From assembly GCA_964344305.1 (NCBI GenBank), contig CAYFMT010000005.1, positions 1 through 64,000 of the forward strand: DNA of 64,000 nucleotides, written 5' to 3'. Below, one piece after another: positions 8,976 through 17,455 of this stretch (position 1 is its first letter; every line of letters starts with the position of its first letter). The translations under genes were made by a program, and so were the position numbers. Origin of the DNA: JABMOV01 sp964344305 (GTDB taxonomy: Bacteria > Fidelibacterota > Marinisomatia > Marinisomatales > JABMOV01). The notes beneath the pieces are model-generated. The model did no database searches. It saw nothing but the letters and a program-made list of their open reading frames with translations, and was not told where the DNA came from.

Positions 8976-10015
8976 TGTCCGTGGACTATAAATCCGCCGG
9001 TGTCAATATAGACGCAGGAAATGAAGCGGTAGATCGTATCAAAGGAGATGTGAAATCCACCTTTACATCAAATGTGCTCACGGGACTCGGTTCATTCGGT
9101 AGCCTTTTTGATCTATCGGAGATCACTAAATCCTATGAAAATCCGGTATTGGTCCAAAGCATCGATGGGGTAGGAACCAAAGCGATCATTGCCAGAATGA
9201 TGCAGAAATATGACACCATTGGAATTGATCTCCTGAGCGCCTGCGCAAACGACATCCTTGTAATGGGAGCAAAACCCCTCACCTTTTTGGATTACATTGC
9301 CAATGACAAACTGGAACCGAGGATCATCGCAGAGATGGTGAAAGGGATGGCCACAGCATGTCGTGATACCGGGGTATCCCTGGTTGGTGGAGAAACGGCT
9401 GAAATGCCCGACACCTATTTAACGGGAGAGCATGATCTGGTTGGCGTCATCTCGGGTGTTGTTGAAAAAAACAAAATCATCACAGGTGAGAAAATATCTC
9501 CCGGAGATATTCTCCTTGGACTTCCTTCAAGCGGACTACATACCAACGGGTATTCCCTTGCAAGAAAAGTCTTCTTTGATCTCGCAGGACTGAGCGTAAG
9601 CGATACGGTTCAGGGATTGCCGGGTACGGTGGGCGAAGCGTTACTGGAGCCACACATCAATTATACAAATCATGTTATGGCATTGATGAATGAGGACATC
9701 CCCATCCATGGTATTGCACATATTACCGGAGGGGGACTGGTGGAAAATATTCCCAGGATTTTACCGGATGACTGTTCGGTATCCATCAACACGGATACAT
9801 TTCCCCTGCCACCCGTTTTCTCTGTCATGCAGGAATTGGGGACTATTGCCACGGCTGAAATGTATCGTGCATTTAACATGGGTATTGGGATGGTATTCAT
9901 TCTCTCATTGGATACACAGGAGGCCGCCACAACAATTTTACAGGCTCATTCTTCAGTTTATACGATTGGAACCGTAGAATCTGGGACGAAAACCGTGGAG
10001 ATATCCCATGCATAA
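8975..10015 (+). CDS. purM: phosphoribosylformylglycinamidine cyclo-ligase (AIR synthetase)
   Basis: A 346-residue enzyme that closes the imidazole ring: FGAM plus ATP gives AIR. It opens with the family start DYKSAGVNIDAGNEAV and contains QSIDGVGTK, IGIDLLSACANDI, LVGGETAEMP and LPSSGLHTNGYSLAR. The ATG at 8975 overlaps the purL stop, with GAGGGAGAAG upstream. A longer reading from 8942 adds residues outside the family. The 3' end overlaps purQ by 8 bases, so translation is probably coupled. Confidence 0.96.
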   Translation: MSVDYKSAGVNIDAGNEAVDRIKGDVKSTFTSNVLTGLGSFGSLFDLSEITKSYENPVLVQSIDGVGTKAIIARMMQKYDTIGIDLLSACANDILVMGAKPLTFLDYIANDKLEPRIIAEMVKGMATACRDTGVSLVGGETAEMPDTYLTGEHDLVGVISGVVEKNKIITGEKISPGDILLGLPSSGLHTNGYSLARKVFFDLAGLSVSDTVQGLPGTVGEALLEPHINYTNHVMALMNEDIPIHGIAHITGGGLVENIPRILPDDCSVSINTDTFPLPPVFSVMQELGTIATAEMYRAFNMGIGMVFILSLDTQEAATTILQAHSSVYTIGTVESGTKTVEISHA

Positions 10016-11264
10016 AATTGCTATTATACAGTTTCCCGGATCTAACACGGAAAGAGAGACCATTGAAGCGGTGAAACGTGTTGGGATGCAACCAGTGGAA
10101 TTTCTTTGGAATGAGAATCCTCAAAAATTGCACGAGTGCCAGGGATTTATTATTGTTGGTGGGTTCTCATATGAGGACAGATCAAGGGCCGGCGTCATAG
10201 CGTCGCTGGACCCGGTTATGGATGTTATTAAAGAAGAAAATGAAGCCGGAAAACCCATCCTTGGGATATGCAACGGAGCACAAATCCTTGTGGAATCAGG
10301 GATTGTTCCGGGAATGGAAGGATATAGACTGGGACTTGCCCTGACTGACAATAAACGCGTGGCTCACGGGCATGTTGTTGGAACGGGATACTACAATGCA
10401 TGGGCAAATCTAAAACTGGATGCAACACCGGGAAGCACAGCCTTTACGCGGCACATGGAAAAAGGGGAATATATCCACATTCCATTTGCGCATGCAGAAG
10501 GCAGGTTTCTTGCGCCGGATCCGTTATTAGAAGAAATAATTGAGAACGGTCAGACCGTTTTCCGGTACTGTGATGATTCCGGAATAATTGATGAGCATTT
10601 CCCTACAAACCCAAATGGTTCAGTGTACAACCTGGCGGCGGTCTCCAATGTTGCAGGTAATGCCATGGCCATTATGCCCCACCCAGAGCGAACCACCAAC
10701 GGGGATACCCTGTTTGCATCCATGAAAACGACGATTGACTCCAGTGAGCAAATAAATAAAAAAACGCTTGGGTTCACTCGACCTCATTATGAAGTAACAC
10801 CATTCAAGCGGAATGAAAACCATGAGGAATGGTTTATAGATCTGATTATTACTGATAATGAAGCGCTGTCGGTACAAAATGCGCTGAGAAAAGCAGGTCA
10901 CAATGTTACCGTATCCAAAAATGTTCGCTGGGAAATTGATTCTAATCGAAAAGACACAGAAAATTTATTTAAAGAACTCGCGGAGTCTGGAGAGTTGTAT
11001 AACTCCAACAAAGAGAGGGTAATTGATCGATCAGAATTGCCCCATGGTGCACGGTTTTATGTGCAGCAAAAAGAGGATATAGACGCCAGGAAAAAGCTGG
11101 AAAACATCTGTGAGCGAATGGGTATCCATGGCGTGCAGGGATTGAAAAAGGGCATCCTGTGGACTATATCAATGGAAGGTGAGAGCGCTGAAAAGGTTGA
11201 ACAGATACTGAACTCTCACATTTTCTTTAATCCATTATCACATGAGTGTTATCGATATGAATGA
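10008..11264 (+). CDS. purQ: FGAM synthase glutaminase PurQ fused to tandem PurS-like domains
   Basis: A 418-residue fusion. Residues 1-255 are PurQ, a class I glutaminase with nucleophile C88 in GICNGAQ and the H225-x-E227 pair in MPHPERTT; it supplies ammonia to PurL. Residues about 275-342 and 348-418 each look like PurS, the roughly 80-residue structural subunit: NALRKAG...VSKNVRWEID in the first, and ARFYVQQKEDIDARKKLE ending in FFNPLSHECYRYE in the second, which matches the usual ANPVIEDYE tail. PurS is normally a separate gene acting as a dimer, and none is seen elsewhere in the cluster. ATG 10008 has a GTGGAG ribosome site inside the purM end. Confidence 0.9.
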   Translation: MHKIAIIQFPGSNTERETIEAVKRVGMQPVEFLWNENPQKLHECQGFIIVGGFSYEDRSRAGVIASLDPVMDVIKEENEAGKPILGICNGAQILVESGIVPGMEGYRLGLALTDNKRVAHGHVVGTGYYNAWANLKLDATPGSTAFTRHMEKGEYIHIPFAHAEGRFLAPDPLLEEIIENGQTVFRYCDDSGIIDEHFPTNPNGSVYNLAAVSNVAGNAMAIMPHPERTTNGDTLFASMKTTIDSSEQINKKTLGFTRPHYEVTPFKRNENHEEWFIDLIITDNEALSVQNALRKAGHNVTVSKNVRWEIDSNRKDTENLFKELAESGELYNSNKERVIDRSELPHGARFYVQQKEDIDARKKLENICERMGIHGVQGLKKGILWTISMEGESAEKVEQILNSHIFFNPLSHECYRYE

Positions 11265-12228
11265 AGCCTACAAAAAGAAAATTGAAGCGGTGTTAAACAA
11301 TTGTCTAACAGAAACCAGTTTACCCGCCGGCACAAAGTACAATGGAAAAGTCCGTGATACATATGATCTGGGTGAAAAAATGGTGCTGATTACAACGGAT
11401 AGACAAAGTGCATTTGATCGTGTGCTTGCGTCTATTCCCTTCAAGGGACAGGTGCTGAATATGACAAGTGCCTGGTGGTTTGAGCAGACAAAGCACATCA
11501 CGGATAATCATGTGATTGCAACACCGGATCCAAACGTAACCGTCGGGAAAAAATGCAAGGTTCTCCCTATTGAATTTGTGGTGCGGGGATACATAACCGG
11601 TTCAACCAGCACATCGTTGTGGACGGTCTATAATAATGGTGACCGGGAATATTGTGGAAATGCATTGCCTGAGGGATTAAAGAAAAATCAAAAGCTCTCG
11701 GAGCCCATGCTTACACCCACCACAAAAGAAAAGGAACATGATCGACCTATCTCACCGGAAGCCATCGTGAGCGAAGGCTGGCTTACTCAGGAGGAATGGG
11801 ATGAGGCAAGCACCAAGGCTCTCGCCCTATTCACTTTCGGACAGGAGAAAGCACTGGAACATGGTATGATCCTGGTGGACACGAAATATGAATTTGGCAA
11901 GGATGAATCAGGAAATATCATTTTGATTGATGAAATCCACACACCGGATTCAAGCAGATATTGGATTGCAGATACTTATGAGGAACGATTTTCCTCTGGT
12001 CAGGAGCCCCAGAACATAGACAAGGAGTTTCTGAGATTATGGTTCAGAGATAATTGCGATCCATATAACGATGAAACACTGCCGGACGCGCCGGCAGAAC
12101 TGGTTGTAGAATTGTCAAATAGATACATCTATCTTTATGAAACCATAACGGGAAAAACATTTGATTTCCCTGAGAAGGATGTACCGGTAAATGAACGACT
12201 GCTGTCCAATTTAAAAGAATATTTATAG
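11257..12228 (+). CDS. purC: SAICAR synthetase
   Basis: This enzyme joins CAIR and aspartate with ATP to give SAICAR. Recognised by KVRDTYDLGEKMVLITTDR, FVVRGYITGS, the SEPMLTPTTKEKEHD segment and LVDTKYEFG...LIDEIHTPDSSR. At about 323 residues it belongs to the longer, yeast ADE1-like type rather than the 240-residue E. coli type. ATG 11257 overlaps purQ by 8 bases, as purQ overlaps purM; an ATG at 11242 is also possible. It is followed by purE after 30 bases. Confidence 0.95.
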   Translation: MNEAYKKKIEAVLNNCLTETSLPAGTKYNGKVRDTYDLGEKMVLITTDRQSAFDRVLASIPFKGQVLNMTSAWWFEQTKHITDNHVIATPDPNVTVGKKCKVLPIEFVVRGYITGSTSTSLWTVYNNGDREYCGNALPEGLKKNQKLSEPMLTPTTKEKEHDRPISPEAIVSEGWLTQEEWDEASTKALALFTFGQEKALEHGMILVDTKYEFGKDESGNIILIDEIHTPDSSRYWIADTYEERFSSGQEPQNIDKEFLRLWFRDNCDPYNDETLPDAPAELVVELSNRYIYLYETITGKTFDFPEKDVPVNERLLSNLKEYL

Positions 12229-12258
12229 GCACAATTCACACAAGAAAAAGGAAGAAAC

Positions 12259-12651
12259 ATGAAAGTTATATTATTAATGGGTTCAACCGCTGATGAACCC
12301 TGGGCTAAAAAAATTACCGACAAGCTGGATGAAATGGGATATACCTGGGAGCAATATGCAGCGTCTGCACACAAAGAGCCTAAGAAGGTTCTGAGCGTTT
12401 TAGAAAAACACATGAATGAATCAGGGATTATCTACATTACCATAGCCGGTCGTTCAAATGCGCTCTCTGGCTTTGTTGCCGCAAATTCCGGGAAGCCCAC
12501 ACTGGCCTGTCCCCCATTCGCCGACAAAGTTGACATGATGGTAAACATCAATTCAACATTACAGATGCCAAGCAATACACCGGTTCTGACTGTTCTGGAC
12601 CCCGGTAATTGTGCCCTGGCGGTAAAAAGAATCATGGAGTTCAACAGTTAA
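12259..12651 (+). CDS. purE: AIR carboxylase, class II PurE
   Basis: A 130-residue protein of the PurE fold: MGSTADE near the N-terminus, SAHK at 36-39, YITIAGRSNALSGFV at 59-73 and ACPP at 83-86. The AGRSN and CPP motifs, in place of the class I histidine segment (GGAAHLPGM), mark the class II enzymes known from animal PAICS and Treponema denticola. Those carboxylate AIR directly with CO2, whereas class I uses the PurK product N5-CAIR. No purK is found in the cluster, which agrees. GGAAG lies just before the ATG. Confidence 0.88.
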   Translation: MKVILLMGSTADEPWAKKITDKLDEMGYTWEQYAASAHKEPKKVLSVLEKHMNESGIIYITIAGRSNALSGFVAANSGKPTLACPPFADKVDMMVNINSTLQMPSNTPVLTVLDPGNCALAVKRIMEFNS

Positions 12652-12662
12652 GGAACCGGGCA

Positions 12663-14048
12663 ATGCCACACCGTAAAATTGATACATCATTTTCTCCGCT
12701 GTCTTCTATTTCACCATTGGATGGTCGGTATCGTGACACCATTCATGATCTTGGTCTGTTTTTCTCAGAAGAAGCTTTGATCAAGTATCGGATTAAGGTT
12801 GAAATAGAGTACCTGATTCAATTGAGCCTGGAGACAAAAATCCCAGAGATCAAACCAATGTCTTCAGCGCGCCAAAGAAAACTGAGGAAGCTCTACACGC
12901 AATTCGACAGAGATGCAGCCATTTCTGTCAAGGAAATTGAAACCACCACCAATCACGATGTAAAAGCCGTTGAATATTTTATACAGTCTGCATTGAAGAA
13001 GGAAAAGCTGGACCATCTAATTCCGTGGATTCATTTTGCCCTGACATCGGAGGATGTGAATAATCTTGCGTATTCGATGATGTGGAAGGATGCCGTTCAA
13101 TTCATCTATTTACCGACGTTAAAAAAGATGAATAACGCCCTGCGTGAACTGGCCCACCGGTATGCAGACGCACCGATCTTGTCGATGACACACGGACAAC
13201 CGGCTACACCCACGACTCTGGGGAAAGAGCTGGCGGTTTTTGTTCATAGAATCAAACGCCAGAAAGATGCATTGGAAAAACATGCACTGCTGGGAAAACT
13301 GGGTGGCGCAACGGGTACATGGGGTGCCCACACTATTAGCCTTCCATCAGTGAACTGGATGAAATTTTCAAAAGAGTTTGTATCAGGATTGGGCCTGGTT
13401 TTCAATCCAGCCACCACACAGATTGAGTCCCATGATTCCCTGGCGGAAAGTTATCATCTGATAACAAGGATCAATGGTGTTCTTCTTGATTTTACACGCG
13501 ACACCTGGATGTATATCAGTCGCGGTATCCTTGGGCAGAAAAAAGTAGGAAAAGAAGTTGGGTCTTCAACAATGCCTCACAAAATCAACCCAATACAGTT
13601 TGAAAATGCCGAGGGAAACCTGGGCGTGTCTAGCGCCATCCTCGGGCACCTGGCGGAAAAACTCCAGGTATCCAGGATGCAAAGAGACCTGTCAGACAGC
13701 ACCGTACTTCGCAATCAGGGTGTGGGATTGGGTTATGCTCAAGTGGCAGTATTGAATATTATGAAGGGGTTGAAGCGAATTACTGCCAACATCGCACTGG
13801 CAGAGAAGGAGCTTGATGATCATTGGGAAGTGCTGGGTGAAGCAGTCCAAACCATTTTAAGAAAAGCGGACAGTCAGGACGCTTATGAACAGCTAAAGGA
13901 ATTGACCCGTGGTCATACCATGACATCAGAAAGCATGACAGACTTCATTTCTAAACTGGACATTCCAGAGGCGGATAAAAAGAGACTTCTTAAGCTCACG
14001 CCTGCCACCTATATCGGACTGGCAGAGAAAATCGCAAAAAAAGCATAA
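12663..14048 (+). CDS. purB: adenylosuccinate lyase
   Basis: A 461-residue lyase of the fumarase/aspartase superfamily. It acts twice in the pathway: SAICAR to AICAR, and adenylosuccinate to AMP. The opening SPLDGRYRDT and the signature SSTMPHKINPIQFENAEG are those of the E. coli-type PurB (456 residues). HGQPATPTTLGKE and TSEDVNNLAYS are also present. The start at 12663 has AAGGAAC upstream; the reading from 12609 runs into purE and adds unrelated residues. Confidence 0.96.
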   Translation: MPHRKIDTSFSPLSSISPLDGRYRDTIHDLGLFFSEEALIKYRIKVEIEYLIQLSLETKIPEIKPMSSARQRKLRKLYTQFDRDAAISVKEIETTTNHDVKAVEYFIQSALKKEKLDHLIPWIHFALTSEDVNNLAYSMMWKDAVQFIYLPTLKKMNNALRELAHRYADAPILSMTHGQPATPTTLGKELAVFVHRIKRQKDALEKHALLGKLGGATGTWGAHTISLPSVNWMKFSKEFVSGLGLVFNPATTQIESHDSLAESYHLITRINGVLLDFTRDTWMYISRGILGQKKVGKEVGSSTMPHKINPIQFENAEGNLGVSSAILGHLAEKLQVSRMQRDLSDSTVLRNQGVGLGYAQVAVLNIMKGLKRITANIALAEKELDDHWEVLGEAVQTILRKADSQDAYEQLKELTRGHTMTSESMTDFISKLDIPEADKKRLLKLTPATYIGLAEKIAKKA

Positions 14049-14051
14049 CTC

Positions 14052-15542
14052 ATGTGTGGCATTGTAGGCATTAAATCCCACCAACCTGCTGCAGGAGAAA
14101 TCTATGACAGCCTGATCCATCTTCAACACAGGGGTCAGGATGCGGCTGGAATTGTGACCTATAATCAGCGCGTTCATACAAAAAAGGGCCTTGGGCTGGT
14201 CCGGGATATATTCAACGAGAACAACATGGCCAGGCTTGAGGGTAACACAGGTATTGGACATACGCGATACCCCACCCATGGTGGATTTAGTGATGGTGAA
14301 GTTCAGCCCTTCTGGACAGATGTTCCTTACGGTATTGCCCTGGCTCACAATGGTAATCTTGTTAATTACAGAGATCTGGCACGGGAAATTTTCCAGAATG
14401 AAAAGCGATACCTAAACACACTGAGCGATACGGAAGTTCTACTCCATATCTTTGCTGATGGATTGAACTCGGAACGAAAAAAAAGCAGCGAGGTGCCCTT
14501 TTTTGAACATATTTGCAGTGCAGTAAAAAAAGTACAGGAAAGAGTTAGCGGATCCTATTCAGTTGTAGCTTCGGTGGTAGGAAAAGGCATGGTGGCCTTC
14601 CGGGATCCAAATGGTATTCGTCCCCTGGCTTGCGGTCGACGAAAGAATAATGATGGCACCACAGATTATATATTCGCCAGTGAAACCACCATGTTTTATG
14701 CCCTGGGCTACGAACCCATTGGAAATGTAAAGCCTGGAGAGGTTGTTTTTATTGATGAAAAGTATACAGTACACAGGCGCCAGTTAACTGAATCGAACTT
14801 TTCCCCATGCATATTTGAATATGTGTATTTCTCTCGTCCCGACACCATGATGAATCATGTGAGCGTGTATCGATCTCGGTTAAGAATGGGACAAAATCTT
14901 GCAGAAGCATGGAAAAGGGCTCATCCAGATAAAAAACCAGATATTATTATACCGGCACCATCCACTGCAAATACAGCCGCTCTTTCCATTGCCCATGAAC
15001 TTGGCGTAAGGTATTCCGAAGGTCTGTATAAGAACCCATTCATTGGCAGGACATTTATAATGCCCGGGCAGACCGAAAGAAAAAAATCAGTTAAGTATAA
15101 AATGGTGCCACAGGAAATAGAAATCCGCGGGAAAAATGTCATGATCGTAGATGACAGCATTGTGCGAGGAAATACAAGCCGTGAAATTGTACGAATGATC
15201 AGGGATTTTGGCGCCAATGAAGTGTATTTTGTTGTGGCGTGTCCACCGGTGAAATTTCCTTGCTTTTATGGCGTTGATATGCCGACACGGACAGAGTTGA
15301 TCGCTGCAAATTACTCAGTAGAAGAGATAGAAAGATTTATGGGGGTTGATGCCCTTCTTTATCAGAAAATAGACGATCTTGTAGAAGCGGTGACCCGGAA
15401 GGGTGAGCACCAAATTGATCATCCATGTGTTGCCTGCTTGACGGGGGATTATGTCACCGGCGATATCGATGAGAACAGAATGAAAGAAATGGAAGACGAT
15501 CGAAAAGCAGACAGGAAAGATCGGACCATTTCTCTATTTTAG
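14052..15542 (+). CDS. purF: amidophosphoribosyltransferase (Fe-S type)
   Basis: The committed step: PRPP plus glutamine gives phosphoribosylamine. The N-terminal nucleophile C2 (MCGIVGI) and LQHRGQDAAGI belong to the class II glutaminase domain. The PRPP loop VMIVDDSIVRGNTS lies at 363-376. Cysteines C253, C404 (PCFYG) and C459/C462 (CVAC) match the four Fe-S ligands of Bacillus subtilis PurF, which E. coli PurF lacks. The usual short propeptide before the catalytic cysteine is absent: an in-frame stop (the end of purB) lies one codon before the ATG. Confidence 0.96.
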   Translation: MCGIVGIKSHQPAAGEIYDSLIHLQHRGQDAAGIVTYNQRVHTKKGLGLVRDIFNENNMARLEGNTGIGHTRYPTHGGFSDGEVQPFWTDVPYGIALAHNGNLVNYRDLAREIFQNEKRYLNTLSDTEVLLHIFADGLNSERKKSSEVPFFEHICSAVKKVQERVSGSYSVVASVVGKGMVAFRDPNGIRPLACGRRKNNDGTTDYIFASETTMFYALGYEPIGNVKPGEVVFIDEKYTVHRRQLTESNFSPCIFEYVYFSRPDTMMNHVSVYRSRLRMGQNLAEAWKRAHPDKKPDIIIPAPSTANTAALSIAHELGVRYSEGLYKNPFIGRTFIMPGQTERKKSVKYKMVPQEIEIRGKNVMIVDDSIVRGNTSREIVRMIRDFGANEVYFVVACPPVKFPCFYGVDMPTRTELIAANYSVEEIERFMGVDALLYQKIDDLVEAVTRKGEHQIDHPCVACLTGDYVTGDIDENRMKEMEDDRKADRKDRTISLF

Positions 15543-15554
15543 AATGAGGGAACA

Positions 15555-16868
15555 ATGAATATCTGTATTATTGGTTCTGGTGCAAGGGAACATGCAATCG
15601 CCCGGGCGCTAACCAGATCACCACAAAACCCCACTCTTTTTTGCTTAGGGACCAACATTAGTCCTGGAATTGCAGAATTGTGCGATATCTTTGAAGTGGG
15701 CGCTATTGAAGACCCTTCTGTTGTGGTTCAATTTGCATGTGAAAATGATATTAACCTTGCCATCATCGGCCCGGAAGCTCCACTGGCAAAAGGTGTAGCG
15801 GATATTCTTTGGGAAGCAAATATTCCCTGTGTCGGACCAAAAAGAAATCATGCGCAGATTGAGACAAGCAAGGGATTTACAAGAAATCTACTAACGAAAT
15901 ATAATGTTCCCGGTGGACCGGATTATCGAGTGTTCAATTCTATGGAGGGTGTTCTAGAATATCTTGATTTTTTAGGCGACAAATACGTTGTGAAATACGA
16001 TGGACTAATGGGAGGGAAAGGCGTAAAAGTAGCCGGTGACCATTTGCATTCACATGACGATGCATTGGACTATTGCAGACATCTGGTAAAGATCGGTGGG
16101 TCTTTTGTAATCGAAGAAAAGCTCATCGGTGAGGAATTTTCTCTTATGAGTTTCTGTGATGGCGAAAACCTGGCACATATGATTCCTGTCCAGGATCATA
16201 AACGCGCCTATGAGGGAGATACAGGGCCCAATACAGGCGGCATGGGTTCCTATTCAGACAAAAATCATTCACTACCTTTTTTAACCACAGAGGATATTGA
16301 GGAAGCACAAAAGATCAACGAAGCGACATCCGAGGCATTAAGAATAGAGTTTAAGGAAGGATATAAAGGGATTTTATATGGTGGCTTTATTGCCACGGCT
16401 GATGGAGTAAAATTAATAGAATACAATGCCAGGTTCGGTGACCCCGAAGCCATGAACCTTCTGGCGGTTCTCTCTTCTGATTTTGTACAAATATGTCAGC
16501 GTATTGTGGATGGGGGTTTATCACAGAATCATGTGTCGTTCACCCATAAAGCTACGGTGTGTAAATATACCGTTCCGGAAGGATACCCTGACTCTCCAAT
16601 AAAGGGTGAACCAATAGAAGTATCGGCAGTCCTGGACAGGGATCAGCTCTATTATGCATCGGTGGATGTAACATCGAAAGGATTGGTAGAGGCCGGTTCA
16701 AGAACAATGGCAGTGGTAGGCGTTGCTGATACATTGTCAGAGGCAGAGGCTCAAGCAGAAACGGAGATTGCTCGTATTAAAGGTCCGCTTTTTCACCGGA
16801 TCGACATTGGTACGCAAAAACTCATCCAGAAACGTATCGATCACATGGCAGAATTGCGGAAACAGTGA
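15555..16868 (+). CDS. purD: phosphoribosylamine-glycine ligase
   Basis: An ATP-grasp enzyme of 437 residues making GAR from phosphoribosylamine and glycine. IIGSGAREHAIA at the N-terminus, AIIGPEAPLAKG, the ATP-grasp segment VKYDGLMGGKGV, GPNTGGMGSYS and EYNARFGDPEA are family hallmarks. A GAGG ribosome site precedes the ATG by eight bases. The stop overlaps the purN start (TGATG). Confidence 0.96.
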   Translation: MNICIIGSGAREHAIARALTRSPQNPTLFCLGTNISPGIAELCDIFEVGAIEDPSVVVQFACENDINLAIIGPEAPLAKGVADILWEANIPCVGPKRNHAQIETSKGFTRNLLTKYNVPGGPDYRVFNSMEGVLEYLDFLGDKYVVKYDGLMGGKGVKVAGDHLHSHDDALDYCRHLVKIGGSFVIEEKLIGEEFSLMSFCDGENLAHMIPVQDHKRAYEGDTGPNTGGMGSYSDKNHSLPFLTTEDIEEAQKINEATSEALRIEFKEGYKGILYGGFIATADGVKLIEYNARFGDPEAMNLLAVLSSDFVQICQRIVDGGLSQNHVSFTHKATVCKYTVPEGYPDSPIKGEPIEVSAVLDRDQLYYASVDVTSKGLVEAGSRTMAVVGVADTLSEAEAQAETEIARIKGPLFHRIDIGTQKLIQKRIDHMAELRKQ

Positions 16869-17449
16869 TGAACCCGATTCGACTTGGAGTTCTTGGTTCC
16901 ACAAATGGTACAGATTTACAGGCAATACTTAATGCCATTAATCAGGGAAGGCTTGATGCTACCATAGAGTTGGTCATCAGCAACCGATCAAAGGCGTACA
17001 TCCTGGAACGCGCATCCAATCACAATATCTCATCAATCTTTATTTCGCATAAGGGCAAAGAGCGAAAAGACTTTGATGGTGAAATGACGACCCACCTAAA
17101 ACAAAAAAATGTGGATCTGATTCTGTTGATCGGATTCATGCGTATTCTGTCACCGGAATTTTGCAGAGAATGGAAACATCGTATTCTCAATGTACACCCT
17201 TCTCTGTTACCAAAATACGCAGGCGGAATGGATATGAATGTTCATGAAGAAGTGCTTAAAAACAGGGAAACAGAAACAGGATGTACCATTCATTATGTTA
17301 CGGAAGAGGTAGATGGAGGCCCAATTCTTGTTCAAAAATCCTGTTCGGTTCTATCTACTGACACGCCGGATTCATTAAAAACCAAAGTGCAATCACTGGA
17401 AGGTGAAGCCTTCATAGAAGCCATAAAATTGATACAAAACGAAAGCTAA
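16868..17449 (+). CDS. purN: GAR formyltransferase
   Basis: This enzyme transfers a formyl group from 10-formyl-THF to GAR. About 193 residues, with GSTNGTDLQAI (nucleotide loop), LIGFMRIL, the catalytic NVHPSLLPKYAGG and the aspartate-bearing EVDGGPILVQ. The form PKYAGGMDMNVHEEVL, with an insertion before the conserved H-E, resembles PurN of Bacteroidota more than E. coli PurN. ATG 16868 overlaps the purD stop; a GTG three bases earlier is less likely. Confidence 0.95.
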   Translation: MNPIRLGVLGSTNGTDLQAILNAINQGRLDATIELVISNRSKAYILERASNHNISSIFISHKGKERKDFDGEMTTHLKQKNVDLILLIGFMRILSPEFCREWKHRILNVHPSLLPKYAGGMDMNVHEEVLKNRETETGCTIHYVTEEVDGGPILVQKSCSVLSTDTPDSLKTKVQSLEGEAFIEAIKLIQNES

Positions 17450-17455
17450 AAGCGT

